From: Nymphaea colorata
Lineage: Eukaryota; Streptophyta; Magnoliopsida; Nymphaeales; Nymphaeaceae
NCBI RefSeq assembly: GCF_008831285.2
Contig: NC_045142.1
Location: forward strand, 19,095,354-19,159,353
Reading direction: 5' to 3'
Length of the DNA: 64,000 bases
A program made the position numbers and the translations under genes. The notes under the pieces are model-generated. The model was not told the origin of the DNA. It searched no databases and worked only from the letters and a program-made list of their open reading frames with translations. Shown here one piece after another: positions 32,400 through 46,100 of this stretch (its first letter is position 1; every line of letters starts with the position of its first letter).

Positions 32400-35300
32400 T
32401 CACCAATCAAACCCTCACAACACGATTACAAGAGTCAATGACAACTGCATGAACAACGAGATGAACTTAGTGATGGCTAGTAGAACCAAGAAAGACTCCA
32501 TTAAAACAACGATCTTGCCTCCTGCTCCATCACCTCCTGTTGCCTGCTCTTCTTGCCCCTTACGTTAGCAACCATTCATATTGGCTACGGTATATGAAAA
32601 GTCTCCTTCTAGCAATGGTGTCTCATTTGAAACTAAGCCGCAAATTTGAAGCAATTCCCCTTGTCTTTGTGGGCCCATTTCGTTCTTAGTGTTATGTGAG
32701 AGTGGGAGTAGCATGAATTTCGAGCGTCCAGTGGCTGAGCCTAGAGTGTCCTCATGGAATCCTTTCATTCTTATTGTCCTATGAGTATTTGAGAGTATGA
32801 GCGTCCGGTGGGGATATGTTTGATTTAATTTGATCTTTTTCATTTTTCAATAGTTTTACCTCCTCTAGTAGGATGCACTAGTTATTGCACTTAAGAGGAG
32901 CATTGGTTCTAATATCACATCATGCCTATGATTTCATCCTCAACTGTGTAAAATTCAACGTGGAGCCGTCGTGAATCCCATGACCCATTCTTACCCAACC
33001 GGCATATTGGACAACCATCAAGTCAAAAAGAGGTTGTGGTGAAGCTCCAATACAGAGCAAGGTTCCTACTAGACAAGATCCCTTTTTAAATGTGCCAGGC
33101 CCTTGGGTGCAACCATAAGCTCACCCATCTTACAGAAGTCCACGCACTTTGGTTAACCGATGTTCATCAACACCTGAGGGTGGACGTCAGTGCATCGTGA
33201 TCCCTATGCATTCAAAAGATTTTCTTGAAGTGCGAACACACATTGAATCCCACATAACCACCATCTTCGGACGGTTAGCTAATACGCGATTTCATCAGAA
33301 ATTCAAATCCACAAATTTCAAACTCCATTCAAAAAATCTTTCCACTTGACAGGTTTAATGCCAGCACCTTACACCCTTTATTACTTATTGCAGGTTAGTT
33401 CTTATGGCAGGATTCAATATATAACTTGTGGCCCTTTTCTGGATATATCCATCATTTTCCTTTCAATTGCCTAAAACCCACATAAATCATTAAACTGTTT
33501 GACAAATATGATGACTGTGTGTGTGTGTGTGTGTGTGTGATATGTGTCAAATTATTAACATGAATGGAACATATGACATGAGACGCCTTGGCCAAATGTT
33601 ATTGGCTATTTGGCACTGACTTGTTAAACCTGTTCATGGACCTCTACCATGGCACAAACTTAAAACATTCCACATTGATACCTAAAAACAAACCATGGAT
33701 AAAATGTGTCGGACATACAACCTGCTCGCAGGAATAAGAGAGAATTCTTCTGCATGCCGTTAAGCTTCTTTATGTTCTTATCCCTTTTTTTTAAAGAAAA
33801 CATGCTACCAAATAAGTACTATGGTCAGATGTTGATTCACTAAACAACAACTGCGCTTCTTTATCAACCATCTTGGTTGAGGAAGCTTCCAGGTATTGAC
33901 AGGCAAAATCTCATGTAAGCCATAACAAAGCAACTAACGTGCGAATCCACAGAATTATTTTAAGGATTCTTCGAGCACTCGAGTGGTAGTGGGTCCTCCC
34001 AGACAGCCGTCCCAACTGCAATTTCGCAGACTCATTTCAGGAACCTTGTTTCTAATGCTAAAGTGTTGAGCATTCTGTTCGGCTTCTTCAGAAAAACAGT
34101 ATATCCTTCCTACTCCACCTGCTCTTTTGCTGTTAGCACACTCTTTATGGAAGACCTCTTTATGTCAGAGAACAACAGTAGTCTCATCATCCAGCACAGA
34201 ATGCATTTCAAACTGATTCGACGGTCTTGCATTATTTTTCGAGATTTTTCAACATGCTACTGTAGGCCACCCCTAATCTGCAGCATGATTATATGCATGG
34301 ATATGGCAACTAAAAGTAGCTTTTCGTGTGAATAAGTTATTTTGGCAAACCAAGGTCAAAAAATTTTATGGCAAAAACATTATCAAAAAAATTTACCGGA
34401 GTGATACTTTTCATTAAGATTTTTACACCCAAACCAGGAAAAGAAAGTTACATCAACTGCTACTAGTATTCTCCAATCACCTTGTACCAGCAGTCACAAC
34501 AAAGTGATAGCAAACAGATGCTTTTCACATTTGCTTTCCACGGATACAGAACATCAAATGCTTGTCTTAAAGTTCGTTATTTTTTTTAATGTGAAGAATG
34601 ATCCTTGACAACCTGTTACATCATACAGGGGCTACGAGCGTATCCCGAGAACTAGGGTACACTTTGGCTGATTTGCAAAACAATTCTAGGACAGTATTCA
34701 TGCTAGAAGATACAATTATATTAGTTTTCACCAAATTCTGCTAATTAATTTTGTAAATAACATATTCATACCTCTAGTTGATCATGCAAATGCTTCTGGA
34801 CATACATCTATTGTCGAAATCCTTTAGTAATCTGAAACATATCCCACTTACGCACATTGAGAAATCTCCAATTTCCACTTAACCTTCCATAAGGCAATGC
34901 CCCAATATTAGCAATGCAGAACAGTATGCAGGAGTAACATTACAGTAGCCAATATATTTATGCACGAACTCTCTAACCTTGTTGTACTGGACGTGGTCTG
35001 CAAGTAGCCTCGGAGAGTTTATTTTGGCATTACATCATTTCTGGTTCGCCCCAATTTGGACACCAACATTATCATGCAGCAGCACACGGAAAATCCCTAA
35101 CGGAGTTTTAAATTCAGTTTTGGCTGATCCATTTTCCAGGACGACACAGAGATTCATACAAATTCTGCTCAACTGCCCTCCAAGCTTAGGTTCAAGTTGG
35201 CAACTAATCCAGTTACACAGAATTAAAGTACGTAGAAGTGACAAGTTACACATGAATGGGCTCTGAACTAGATTCTATGATTAAATACAATATAATCAGT

Positions 35301-35501
35301 TTCACAAATTTTTTTCTAATGGACATCAATACATGGTAAAGGCCGGTGGAGCAAAAACAAAGGGAAAACCACCTTCAATCATACGTGTTGATAGATGCTT
35401 GAAGGGTACTTGTTTCCAGGAAGCCGTCCATGGCCAATAGAACCAGGTAAGGGGCTGGATTCTTCGACTCAATTGATGCAGCGCAATTTTAAGACCAGAA
35501 G
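32400..35501. other. intergenic DNA downstream of the carrier gene
   Basis: No supported gene. A (TG)n microsatellite lies at 33516-33539. The stretch 32990-33310 has higher GC but only a short open frame (33149-33349) that I cannot assign. The part just below 35502 should hold the 3' UTR of the minus-strand carrier gene. Confidence 0.45.
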
Positions 35502-35527
35502 TCAATCCTGCTTCACTGATAGTCTCT
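35502..35527 (-). CDS. carrier gene exon 6 (terminal micro-exon)
   Basis: 26 nt of coding sequence; acceptor CCACCAG|AGAGAC. It completes Lys and adds RLSVKQD and TGA. The ending matches the 'YLKRLCAIED' C-terminus of the Arabidopsis protein. An alternative AG two bases on would shift the frame. Confidence 0.82.
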
Positions 35528-37020
35528 CTGGTGGACCAAAGAAGAAATGTATATCATGAGTCATTATTTTGCATTTCAAACATCCTACACTAGCAAAGTC
35601 AATTTTTCCAGAAACTCTGCACAATCAGGAAACTTACTTATCCATTCGTAAGTCACAATCATGGTGGTTCCCCATAATGACATATTGAGAAACCGAGGTC
35701 CAAACCCTCGATAAAAGCCTCTCCAACCATCTTCTTTAAGAAGTATATTGGCTGTTTTAACAACCGATGGCCTTCCAACACCATAGTTATCCATGACCTT
35801 AACTTCCAAGGAACAATATCAGCAGCAGGACAACCACTCAGACAGGAATCAAAGAACATGTGAACAATTTCAATAGATCAACATAATAGACATATTGTTT
35901 AGAACCCTTTTGAATAGAATAAATAGTCACCAGCTCTACCTATCTGTAAACAGAACCAAAAGGAACTTACTCCACCCATAAACAAGCATGTGTAGGGGGG
36001 CATGTGCATGTGACTAGAGAAATGAGCAGGAGCATAAATAATTTGTGCATGCCGTACCAACTCATATTTTTGAGCATCTCCTTGAAAAGATGTGATCATG
36101 TCAAAAAACTTAAAAACAAAATGAAAGACATAGGCAACATTGAAAATATCTATTTTATTGCCAAAGAACAGAACCTGTTTTTGATGAAAAGATGATGTTT
36201 TCAAATTATCAAGCAAATTATTCTCAAGAATGTTATTGTGATATTTTTCTCCTTTTGTAAAAAAATACTTTTAATCTAATTTAGTGTGTTATTTTTAAAA
36301 CGATCAACATATTTTTAAGAAAATTATACAACACTCTTAACTTCATAGCTTGTCTACCATTTTATATATTTTTTTAATTTTAATTCCCAACATTTTTCCA
36401 AGAAAGACAACTTTGCTGACAAATATCAAAAAGAAAACCTTGCTGATATAAATTGAAGTATTGTATTGATGGCTATGCTTAAGAATCTATATAAAATTTA
36501 TGTTTCTTGTGTATGTTGGTGAAGTCTTAAAAGCTAAAAGGGTTCAGGCTGTTGATTTACGCTCTTACGAACTATACAACCCAAGAACATGACTTTCATG
36601 TTGATTTCCATGAGTCTGGATATGAAGCTCACGACTATACAGTTGAACTTGTGGACATGTATTTATGGAAATCAAATTTCAAGGAAGGGAAGGACAGACC
36701 AGCATCATATAGGTTCTCGGACCTACACATTTCCCATGTCTCTGTGAAGGGTATGTGCACGTGGATCTTTTTCCATTAACATCTATAACTGGGCTATCCA
36801 TGCTGTTCAGAATTATTTAAAACCAACTATAGTACGATCCATAACAACCAAGAAATGATACAAAGAATCATCTCCCCTAAACATATAAAGAGGACTTAGA
36901 AGGCAACAGTTTTATCCTGATGTGAGAAATAAATTCACTATTCCTTTTTATCAATTGCCAGGCTTTTTGACACAGCTATATGTTTTAAAAACTAGGATAT
37001 CCAATCCACAATATAGCAAA

Positions 37021-37104
<84 letters not shown>

Positions 37105-40100
37105 TGGGCAATCTTGCTGGTGCTTTTACTGGATGGAACCATGGCCTCCGCAAGCATCCAAAACTTCGGAGAATGGTGATTTTATATTCCTTGAATGCAA
37201 CAATAACCATTTTTTCCCCATAGATGCAGGGTGTGAATGCAAATGCAAGATGGTAGCTACCTGTGGGATCCTGCAATTGGACTCAGATAAACATAGAAAA
37301 ACACATGCACCTCCCAACTCTTGTTAGGCCAGTAAGCCTCTCACCGAGATGTTAATGTCATTAAACCTTGCGTAGCCTAATCTTTAGGTAAGAGTGTAGA
37401 TATAAGTATGATTTGGGTCCACAGGGGATCTGACCCATTATTACAAGTAAAGACCCCCCTCCCCCCCAATTTAACTGTGATACTGCCTGTTGATGTGTTT
37501 TTGTATGAATGGATCAGCGCCTGGACCCAATCCGACCCGCAGTCCATGTTGAGTCCTATTTAAGTAAACTGTGTAACCCTAATTTAGAAATGAATGAGAA
37601 TTAAGAGAGAGAGTGACCAGCAGCTAGTGGGTGCCGGAATCATCTCCTATCACCATGGTTTTTTTCCTTGTGCTGAGGGTTTTCCACGTTACGTTTGTGT
37701 TCTTTGTGTGTTTTTCTGTTCAACATGGTATCAGAGCCGAACTTTTGAGCTTATCTTCTAGGCGTGAATCCAGTGGTCGCTGGTGTTGATCGTGCGTGAG
37801 ACCAATTTTTTTTCCGTCAGTTGCCAGCCATCCGCCATTGTCCGCATTTTGGGATTTCCGGCAAATCACCTAGTACGGTATCGTTTTTTTTTTTTTCGTT
37901 GTTAGGTTGCTGCACACGGCGCCGTCCTCAACTGCCATCGTTGTCGCTGGGACTCTTTCGCTATCGCCTGACCTGCAGTTGTCCTGCCACTGTTGCCTAC
38001 GTCTTCCATGTTGTCACATGTTGTTGTGTCGCAGGTTGCCCTTTCTGCTGTCGCTCGTTACCCCTGTTGTGAAGCTCCGAAGTTACCACTGTTGCCTAAC
38101 TTTGCTACTGTTGTCGTTGCTTGAGAGCACCTAGACTTATTCGCCCACTGTTGTTGTCGCTCATCACCCCTGTTTTGAACCTTCGACGTTGTTGTTGTTG
38201 CCTGAACTCCTACAGTTGTTGCTTGAGAGCTTTTACTATTGTCACTTGAGCTCCTGCCATTGTCGCAAGAGCCCCTATTGTTGTCACCTGAGCTCCTGCT
38301 GTTGTCGCCTGAGTTCTGTTGCCTTCCCTAGGGTCATCCAGCCTCTTTTGGTGTCGCCTACCCTGAGACTACGTCGTTCGCCTCTGCAATTGCAGTCCCA
38401 AGCATTGTGTCGCCTTCCCGCCTCTTCTACTGCACTCTCCTTTGCCATCGCCCAAACCCTTTCGCTCTTCTAGTTCGTTCTTCCCTTTGCCGCCACTTCC
38501 TTGCAACTTGTGCAGATCTCTCTGCCGTGGAGCTCTTCCACCGTCGCCCTCTGCCACTACCGCTATTGTTTGTTGTCTAAGTTGTTGTCGTGGTCTGCAT
38601 CGGCTGCACGTCTCTTTGCTGTCTTTTTTCTGGTTTTTTATAGCAAGATGGAAGATTCGAAGAAAACACTTGTTTATACGGACCAGTTGGATGTCGGGAA
38701 CCCTAGAACTGAGAACATTCCTGTTCAAGTTACTACCATTTGACGCATCAAGGATAACTATTTGCGTTGGTCTACTGTCGTTACTATGAGAATTGCTGGT
38801 TGGGGGCTAATTGCTTATGTCAATGGGAAGAAGACTGAACCACCTGAGGCTAGCCCGGCGTGGACTTGTCGTTTCTTGAGGACAACCAAGTTAAAACATG
38901 GATTATCAACTTTGTGTGCTCTGATATCCAACCTCTCATTCTTCGTAAGAGGACTGCCCGAGATACGTGGGTTATCTTGGAACATATGCATGGTCAAAAG
39001 AAAAAGAATGTATGTGTGTATCAACTGATAAAAGATGTATATGCTCTATGGCAAGGCCAGCTTTCTGTGGCTGACTTTTATGCAGCAATAAAATCCAAAT
39101 AGGAGGAACTTGACTACTATTCTGATGTTACTTGGAATTGTCCCCAAGTCTAGATGCGGTATTGGGCCAAGGAATGGAAGAACAAGATGTTAATGTTCTT
39201 GGTTTGGTTGAATGACGATTTCAAAGGCTTAGAAGTCAAATCCTTAATTCAAAAGATATGTCCAGCATGAAGATGTCTATTCTCACATTGAGACTAAAGA
39301 ACAGCGACGTCTTGTTATGACAGGGAGGGGGCTCGTTCCTCATGCAATGAGTGATCCACCCTTGTTAGCCGAGCTCCTATTGGGGGCTCCCCGACCCTCT
39401 CGAAAGTGTACTCACTGCAAGAAATTTGGTCATACCATTGAGTTTTGTTGGGATCTTCATCATGAGAAGAAAAATAGTCGTGGAAGAGTTTATAGTGGAA
39501 AGACGTCTATCTCTGAAATTGCAAATCCAGATGGGAGGAAACCAACAATCTCAGCCGACCAGATCCGTGAGCTTCGTGCATACCTGAGCCGCATTGATAC
39601 TAGTCAGGCTGAGTCATCAAATGATGTGAAAGTCAATCGCAACCTTGCAATATCTAGTGAAAAAGATAATTCTTGTGTAAGAGAGTGGATTGTTGATAGT
39701 AGTGCTACGCACCATATGACTGGGAATTCTAAGGTTTTTCGTGAATATAAGCTCTCTTCTGGGAAGGATTGGGTTTCTCTTGTCGATAGTTCATCTATCT
39801 TCGTAGCTAGGAAAGGGAGCCTCCCACTATTAAACAAGTTCTTGGTTCATAATGCCTTACATGTTCCTGATCTTCCCTTAGTATCGATTACCCATGTGTG
39901 TTGCTACAGCTCTCATGACGGTAGTTAACAAGACGAAGAAGAGTAGAGAGGACTTCTTTCAGCTTGTCTTGCATTGACATGAGAGACTCAGACATCTTCC
40001 ATTCATAGTGCTTAGACAACGGTTTCCTGACTTATTTTTCAGTCTAGATATGACCATGTTATCTTGTGATGTATGTCATCTAGCAAAACATGTTAGGGCT

Positions 40101-43100
40101 TCGTACCTTGTTTCTATATGTTGTTCTAATAAAGTATTTGCTTTCATCCATTCGGACGTGTGGGGGCCTTCGGGAATTCCCTCTTGCCATGGTTTTCAGT
40201 ACTTTATTACATTATAGATGATTACTCTCATAACACCTTTGTGTACTTGCTGAAGGACCGTAATGAAGTGCCCAATGTCATTGAGACCATCATCCTTGTG
40301 GAAACTCAGTTTTGAGCTTCTGTCCAGAACTTCCACTCTGACAATGCACATGAGTATATGTTGAAACTAACAATTCTCATTGTAGAAACGGTAAAAGCGA
40401 GAAGAACAACTGATGTAACGGGGAAAACCCTCAACAAGAGAGAAAAAAAACCACGGGTGAGGAGGTCGGTGCTCACTAGCCACCAGACACTCTCTCTCTT
40501 AAAACTTCATTAACTCTCAGAAATTAGGGTTACAAGTCTTTAAGTAAGGCCCAACAAGGACTACAAACTGGATCGGGTCTGGACCCAGACCCGGTCCTAT
40601 GACCCTTCTTTACATGCTTCAACACCCCTCCTCAAGTTGGGCATACATATCAAACATGCCCAACTTGGATACATTTCTCTCAAAAGAGGTTGAAGATAAA
40701 GCTTTAGTCAGAACATCAGCGGTTTGGTCTTTAGACTTCATGTAAGGTAAGATTAACTCTTTAGCATCAATCCTCTCACGGATAAAGTGGCGATCAATCT
40801 CAACATGCTTTGTTCAGTCATACTACAGAGTTCTTGGCTAGGTTGATTGTGGACTTATTGTCACAATACATCTTCATAAGTCCTCCAATTTCTATCCCAA
40901 TATCAGCTAGTAATATTTTCAGTTATAGTAACTCTGACACTCTCATAGCAATAACTCTATACTCAGCCTCTGCACTAGATCGAGAACACACATCTTGCCT
41001 CTTGCTTCTCCAGATAACAAGGTTTCCTCCCAAGTAGACACAGTACCCTGAGGTAGGCCTTCTAGTATCAGCACAACCTGCCCAGTCAGCATCGGAATAC
41101 CCTTCGATCTCAACAGGCTCCTGTTTCACATATAAGAGCCCCTTGTCAAGATTCCTCTTCAAGTAGCACAATATTCTGTCCACAGCCTTCAAGTGTCAGT
41201 AGGGGCATGCATGAATTGACTCAGTACATTCACAGCAAAAGTGACATCTGGTCGAGTGAGGGTAAGATAAATCAACTTCCCAACAAGACATTGATATCTT
41301 CCTTTGGCTTCTTCACAGAGCAACTCCCCATCTCTAAGGCTCAACTTGTGCCCAGCATCAAGAAGAGTAGAAGCTGGTCTACACCCCAGCTTACCGGTCT
41401 CCTCCAACAGATCTAGTGTGTATTTCCGTTGATTTAACACAAGGCCGGTACTGGACCTAGCAATCTCAATACCAAGAAAGCACCTCAGTTTACCAAGATC
41501 CTTGAGATCAAATTCGGCAGCCAGCAACACTTTTAGCTTTGTAATCTCATCCTTATCATCACCTGTAACAATCAGGTCATCCACATAGACAAGTAACAGA
41601 GTGACTTTCCCTTCTTTCCTCTTCACAAACAGAGTGTGGTCTCCATTCCCTTGATTGTAGCCATGATGTTGTATTACTCGTCTGAGTCGTTTGAACCATG
41701 CTTTGGGCGATTGCTTGAGGCCATATAAAGCCTTTTTTAGTTTACAGCATTTTTCTGGTTCTTCATATCCTGGGGGCATACGCATATACACCTCCTCTTC
41801 GAGATCGCCATTGAGAAATGCATTCTTAACATCCGGTTGGTACATCCTCCACTCCTTCATCACAGCTAGGAAAATAACAACTCTAACTGTCTTCATTTTC
41901 GCAACTGGAGCAAATGTTTCCAAGTAATCAATCCCATATTTCTGACTAAACCCCTTGGCCACAAAACGAGCTTTGTATCTCTCAACACTTCCATCTGGTT
42001 TGTATTTGATGGTGTAGACCCACTTGGATCCAACCAAGTGAGTTGCCTCAGGGATCTTTACAACTTTCCATGTCATGTTTTTTCTCATGGCTTCCATTTC
42101 TTCTTGCATCGCATCAACCCACTTGGAATCACCTTGAGCTTCAGCAACAGTCCTGTGAATCACATCCAAAGAAAGAGAAGATATAAAACACTTATAATTC
42201 TTGCTCGGTCTAGAATAAGATACAAAATTACCAATCGGGTGTTGAGTACATGACCTAACACCCTTTCTCAAAGCAATGAGAAGATCTTCATTTTCAGCCT
42301 CATCCTGAGTCTTCAAAGCATGACTTGGTTCATCCAGGGGAGGACTAACATTGGGATTGGAAGTAGACTTCGCACCACCAGTCACTTCATCTGTACGAAC
42401 ACCTCGTCTAGAGTAGACCTTTCCAAACAAGTGATGGCCTTTTCTCTCAGTCCCGGTGGAACACCCTTCCTCCCTCTCATGTTGATCAACAACTGTGAGA
42501 GGTTCTGAATACCCTTCCTCCCTCTCATGTTCACCAACACCTATGAGAGGTTCTTCTCGTTTGTAATCCAAAAAAATCTGTAAATCGAACCTCCTGACTC
42601 TGAGAATACTCTTCTCTAGACACAGACTTCTCCCCCTGAAAAGGATTCTCACATAAGTAAGAGGCATGTTCCAAAAAGGTAACATCCTTTGTAACATAAA
42701 CTCGACCAGTGGTAGGATCAAGGCATCTGGACCCTTTCTGAATAGGAGAATACCCAACAAAAACACTCTTAATGGATCGTGGATCAAGTTTTTTAACATG
42801 GTGACTGTGATCATGAATAAAACACACACAGCCAACGACTCGAGGGGGGAGGAGAAAAGGTTGACGACTTCCCGGAAGTAAAGAATGGGGAGTCCGTCCA
42901 TTCAACACATGACTAGGCATGCGATTGATCAGATATGCACTAGTGAGAACAGCATCACCCCAATAGTGTTTGAGAAGATTTCTCTGAAACAAGAGGGCCC
43001 TGGTGACATTAAGTAACTGACGATTTTTCCTCTGAGCCACCCTGTTTTGTGGAGGGGTATAACTGCAAGACGTCTCATGAACAATCCCCCTTTTTTGAAA

Positions 43101-46100
43101 GAATTCCTCAACAGATTGACACATAAACTCATGTGCATTATCAGACCGAAAAGTCTTAACAGCTCCACCATATTGAGTTTCCACTAGCATAATGAATATC
43201 TCTATGACATGAGACACCTCACTACGGTCTTTTAACAAGTATGCAAAGGTGGTTCTGGAGAAGTCATCAATAAAGGTTATAAAATACTGAAAACATTGAC
43301 GAGTATGAATTCCCAAGGCCCCCACACATCAGAGTGAATCAAAGAAAACGCTTCATTAACACAACTAGTAGAAATAGGGTACGAAGCCCTAACATGGTTG
43401 GCAAATTGACATACATCATAAGAAATCATAGATAAGTTCAAACTGGAACACAAGTTGGGAAACAACTGTTTTAAAATCCCAAAAGGTATGTGCCCAAGCC
43501 GTTCATGCCAATACAAAAAAGACTGAAGACAATCTTCTCTTCTCTTTTCTGTCTTGCTGATCGCTGCCATAAGAGTTGTGGCCACGCGAATGGAAAGTCG
43601 GTATAATCATTCAGACGCCAAACCAATCCCAATCATCTTCCCTATCACCAAGTCCTGCAAAACACAACGATTTGCAGAAAAAATGAGTTCACAATTCAAC
43701 TTTTTAGTAAGTTTACTAACTGACAAGAGATTTAAGGGAAGTTGAGGAACATGTAATGCTCCTTGCACATGAAATTTGTTCAACAAGAACAGACTTCCTT
43801 TTCCTGCCACAAAGGTGGAGGAATCATCTGCAAGATAGACACGTGTCTTTCCAGATGACAGCTTATACTCATGAAACAACTTAGGGTTACCCGTCATATG
43901 GTGAGTAGCACAACTGTCAACAATCCATTCTTCCACACAAGAGTTACCTTTATCTCCTAAAGCAGCAAGAGCATGGTTAGCCTTCGTATCATCTGATGTC
44001 TCGACCTGATTGACATCAATCTGACTTAAATAAGCCCGAAGTTCACGAATCTGGTCTTGAGGACAGTTTCAAGTATCATCTAAATGGTAGTCAAGATCCT
44101 CCCATTTGGATTTTAGTGCGGCATAGAAATCTGCGACCGAAAGATCCCCTTGCCTCAGAGCATACACATCCTTCATCAGTTGATACACACGAACCTTCCA
44201 CTTCTTCTGGCCATACATTTGTTCCAAAATAATCCACATATCCCTCGCAGTCTTCTTACGAAGAATGAGAGATTGAATATCAGATGACACTGAATTTACA
44301 AGCCAAGTTTTCACTTAGTTGTCCTCAAGGAACCAAGTATCCCAAGCCATACAATTTGCAACAGGTTCAACCTTGCTCTCATTCACATAGGCAATACGGC
44401 CTCGACCAGCTATACCCATAGTGATGGCGGCAGACCACTTAAGATAGTTTTCCTTGGTAAGACAAATGGTAGTGACCTGAACCGGAACACTCTCAGTTCT
44501 ATAAGCCCCGATTTCAGTCTGATCAGTGTTGACGGTCGAGGAGGAAGACGCTGTCATGATCACGAACCAGTTGGCAACAACAAAAAAGAAGGCATCGACA
44601 TCAACAGAGGGCACCGACGGCAGCAAGGAATACCGGCGGCAGCAAGGGCAACCAGTGGCACCGGAGCAACAGCAGGTGGCGACACTACGGGAGCAGGGCT
44701 GGCCATCGTGTTTCTGTGCCTCTGTTTTTCGGGACACTACGGGACTGATGATGAAGGCAAGACGACAATCAGCAATGAAGGCAGTGCAAGCGGAGCAGGG
44801 TTGTGCGGAGCGGGCGACAGTGGGCAGGGCTTTGCTGACGGAGAACCTATGACAAAGGCGACAACTGAAGAGCGCAGAAAAGCACAGACGGCGCTAATGA
44901 ACACAGCGACACTGCAAGATGCTGTCGCATGGAACCAGCATGGAACACGACAACGTCGGGCGAGGACAGACGCGACAGCATCGGGCGAAGGAGAACGTCG
45001 AGCGTGAGATGGGCTGCAGCCAGAAACCAACGGCAAAGAGCAACCGAAATCGGTGGCAACAGTGTCACAGAGACGCAGATGGTGGCAACAGCAGGAGGCG
45101 GTGGGAACAGGCGTGGCATAGGTTCCTTCAGCGACAGCAGCGGAGGAGCTCCACGGTAGACTCCACCGAGTGTTGACGACTGCAGAGAAGGCGAGCGGCA
45201 GTCTCGGGCGATGCTCGCAGAAGGTGCACCGTCGGGCACAGCAACCTTCGTCGGGGTCCACCGGAACTCCACGGAGACAGAAATCTTTCACCAAACAGAG
45301 TCGAGGATTCTTTGTCAAATCTGAACAGTGATCTCAGAAACTGTTTGGCTCTGATACCATGTAGAAACGGTAAAAGTGAGAAGAACAACAAATGTAACGT
45401 GGAAAACCCTCAACAAGAGGGAGAAAAAACCACGGGTGAGGAGGTCGGTGCTCACTAGCCGCCAGACACTCTCTCTCTCTTAAAACTTCATTAACTCTCA
45501 AAAATTAGGGTTACAAGTCTTTAAGTAAGGCCCAACAAGGACTACAAACTGGATCGGGTCTGGACCCAGACCCGGTCCTATGACCCTTCTTTCAATGCTT
45601 CAACACTCATAATTTGATTTGTTACTTAGACAAACAAATGACAAACAACCTACAATTACATCATAACAAAACCTTGACTATCAAGCGATTAAGGTTTCCA
45701 AAATTTATTGAAACCAAAAACATGCTTTAACAAGTGATAGTAAAAACCATAGCCACAAATGTCATTCTCGGGTCTAAAACTTTTTGGCGAAGTTATTTTT
45801 TTAGGAAAATCTCGGAGATTTAAAATAAAATACAAATAAAAAATGAGAAACTAATAAAAAAGACACTAAAATTCACCTAGTTACAATGATAAAAATGATT
45901 AACTAATAAGCATTGTATTGCATCTGCGAGGTCACACTAAATACCTAAAACAAGAATAAATAAAACAAGGAAACAAAGCTTGAAAAAAAATGAAAACAAA
46001 AATGAAATTTTTAAATTTTTTTCAAAAATATCATGATCTTTCCCTTTTTTTCATTTTTCGTTAATATCATGATATTTTCGCAAACATCCCGATCTTTGTG

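Larger units (their letters stand above)
37488..40357 (+). mobile_element. truncated Ty1/copia element, plus strand
   Basis: A 238-bp 5' LTR (37488-37725; TGTTGA...TCAACA) is followed at once by TGGTATCAGAGC (37726-37737), the initiator-tRNA-Met primer site used by copia elements. Gag, protease and the first part of integrase follow. Homology stops after SDNAHEYM-equivalent sequence near 40357. RT, RNase H and the 3' LTR are missing. It lies antisense to the carrier gene in intron 4. Confidence 0.85.
40381..45605 (-). mobile_element. full-length Ty1/copia element, TSD CTCAT
   Basis: LTRs at 40381-40624 and 45360-45605 (TGTAGAAACGG...GCTTCAACA) are nearly identical. The 5-bp duplication CTCAT flanks both ends (40376-40380 and 45606-45610). 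A primer site for initiator tRNA-Met (TGGTATCAGAGC on the minus strand, 45348-45359) and a purine tract (TTGAGGAGGGG, about 40625-40635) are in place. The polyprotein is broken by point mutations and an internal deletion. It is inserted 23 bp past the last recognisable base of the truncated copia, in the opposite orientation. Confidence 0.95.

Noticed and set aside
44708-45272. Several overlapping open frames near the 5' LTR of the nested copia
   Set aside because: They come from a GC-rich low-complexity leader and are open on both strands without any conserved motif.
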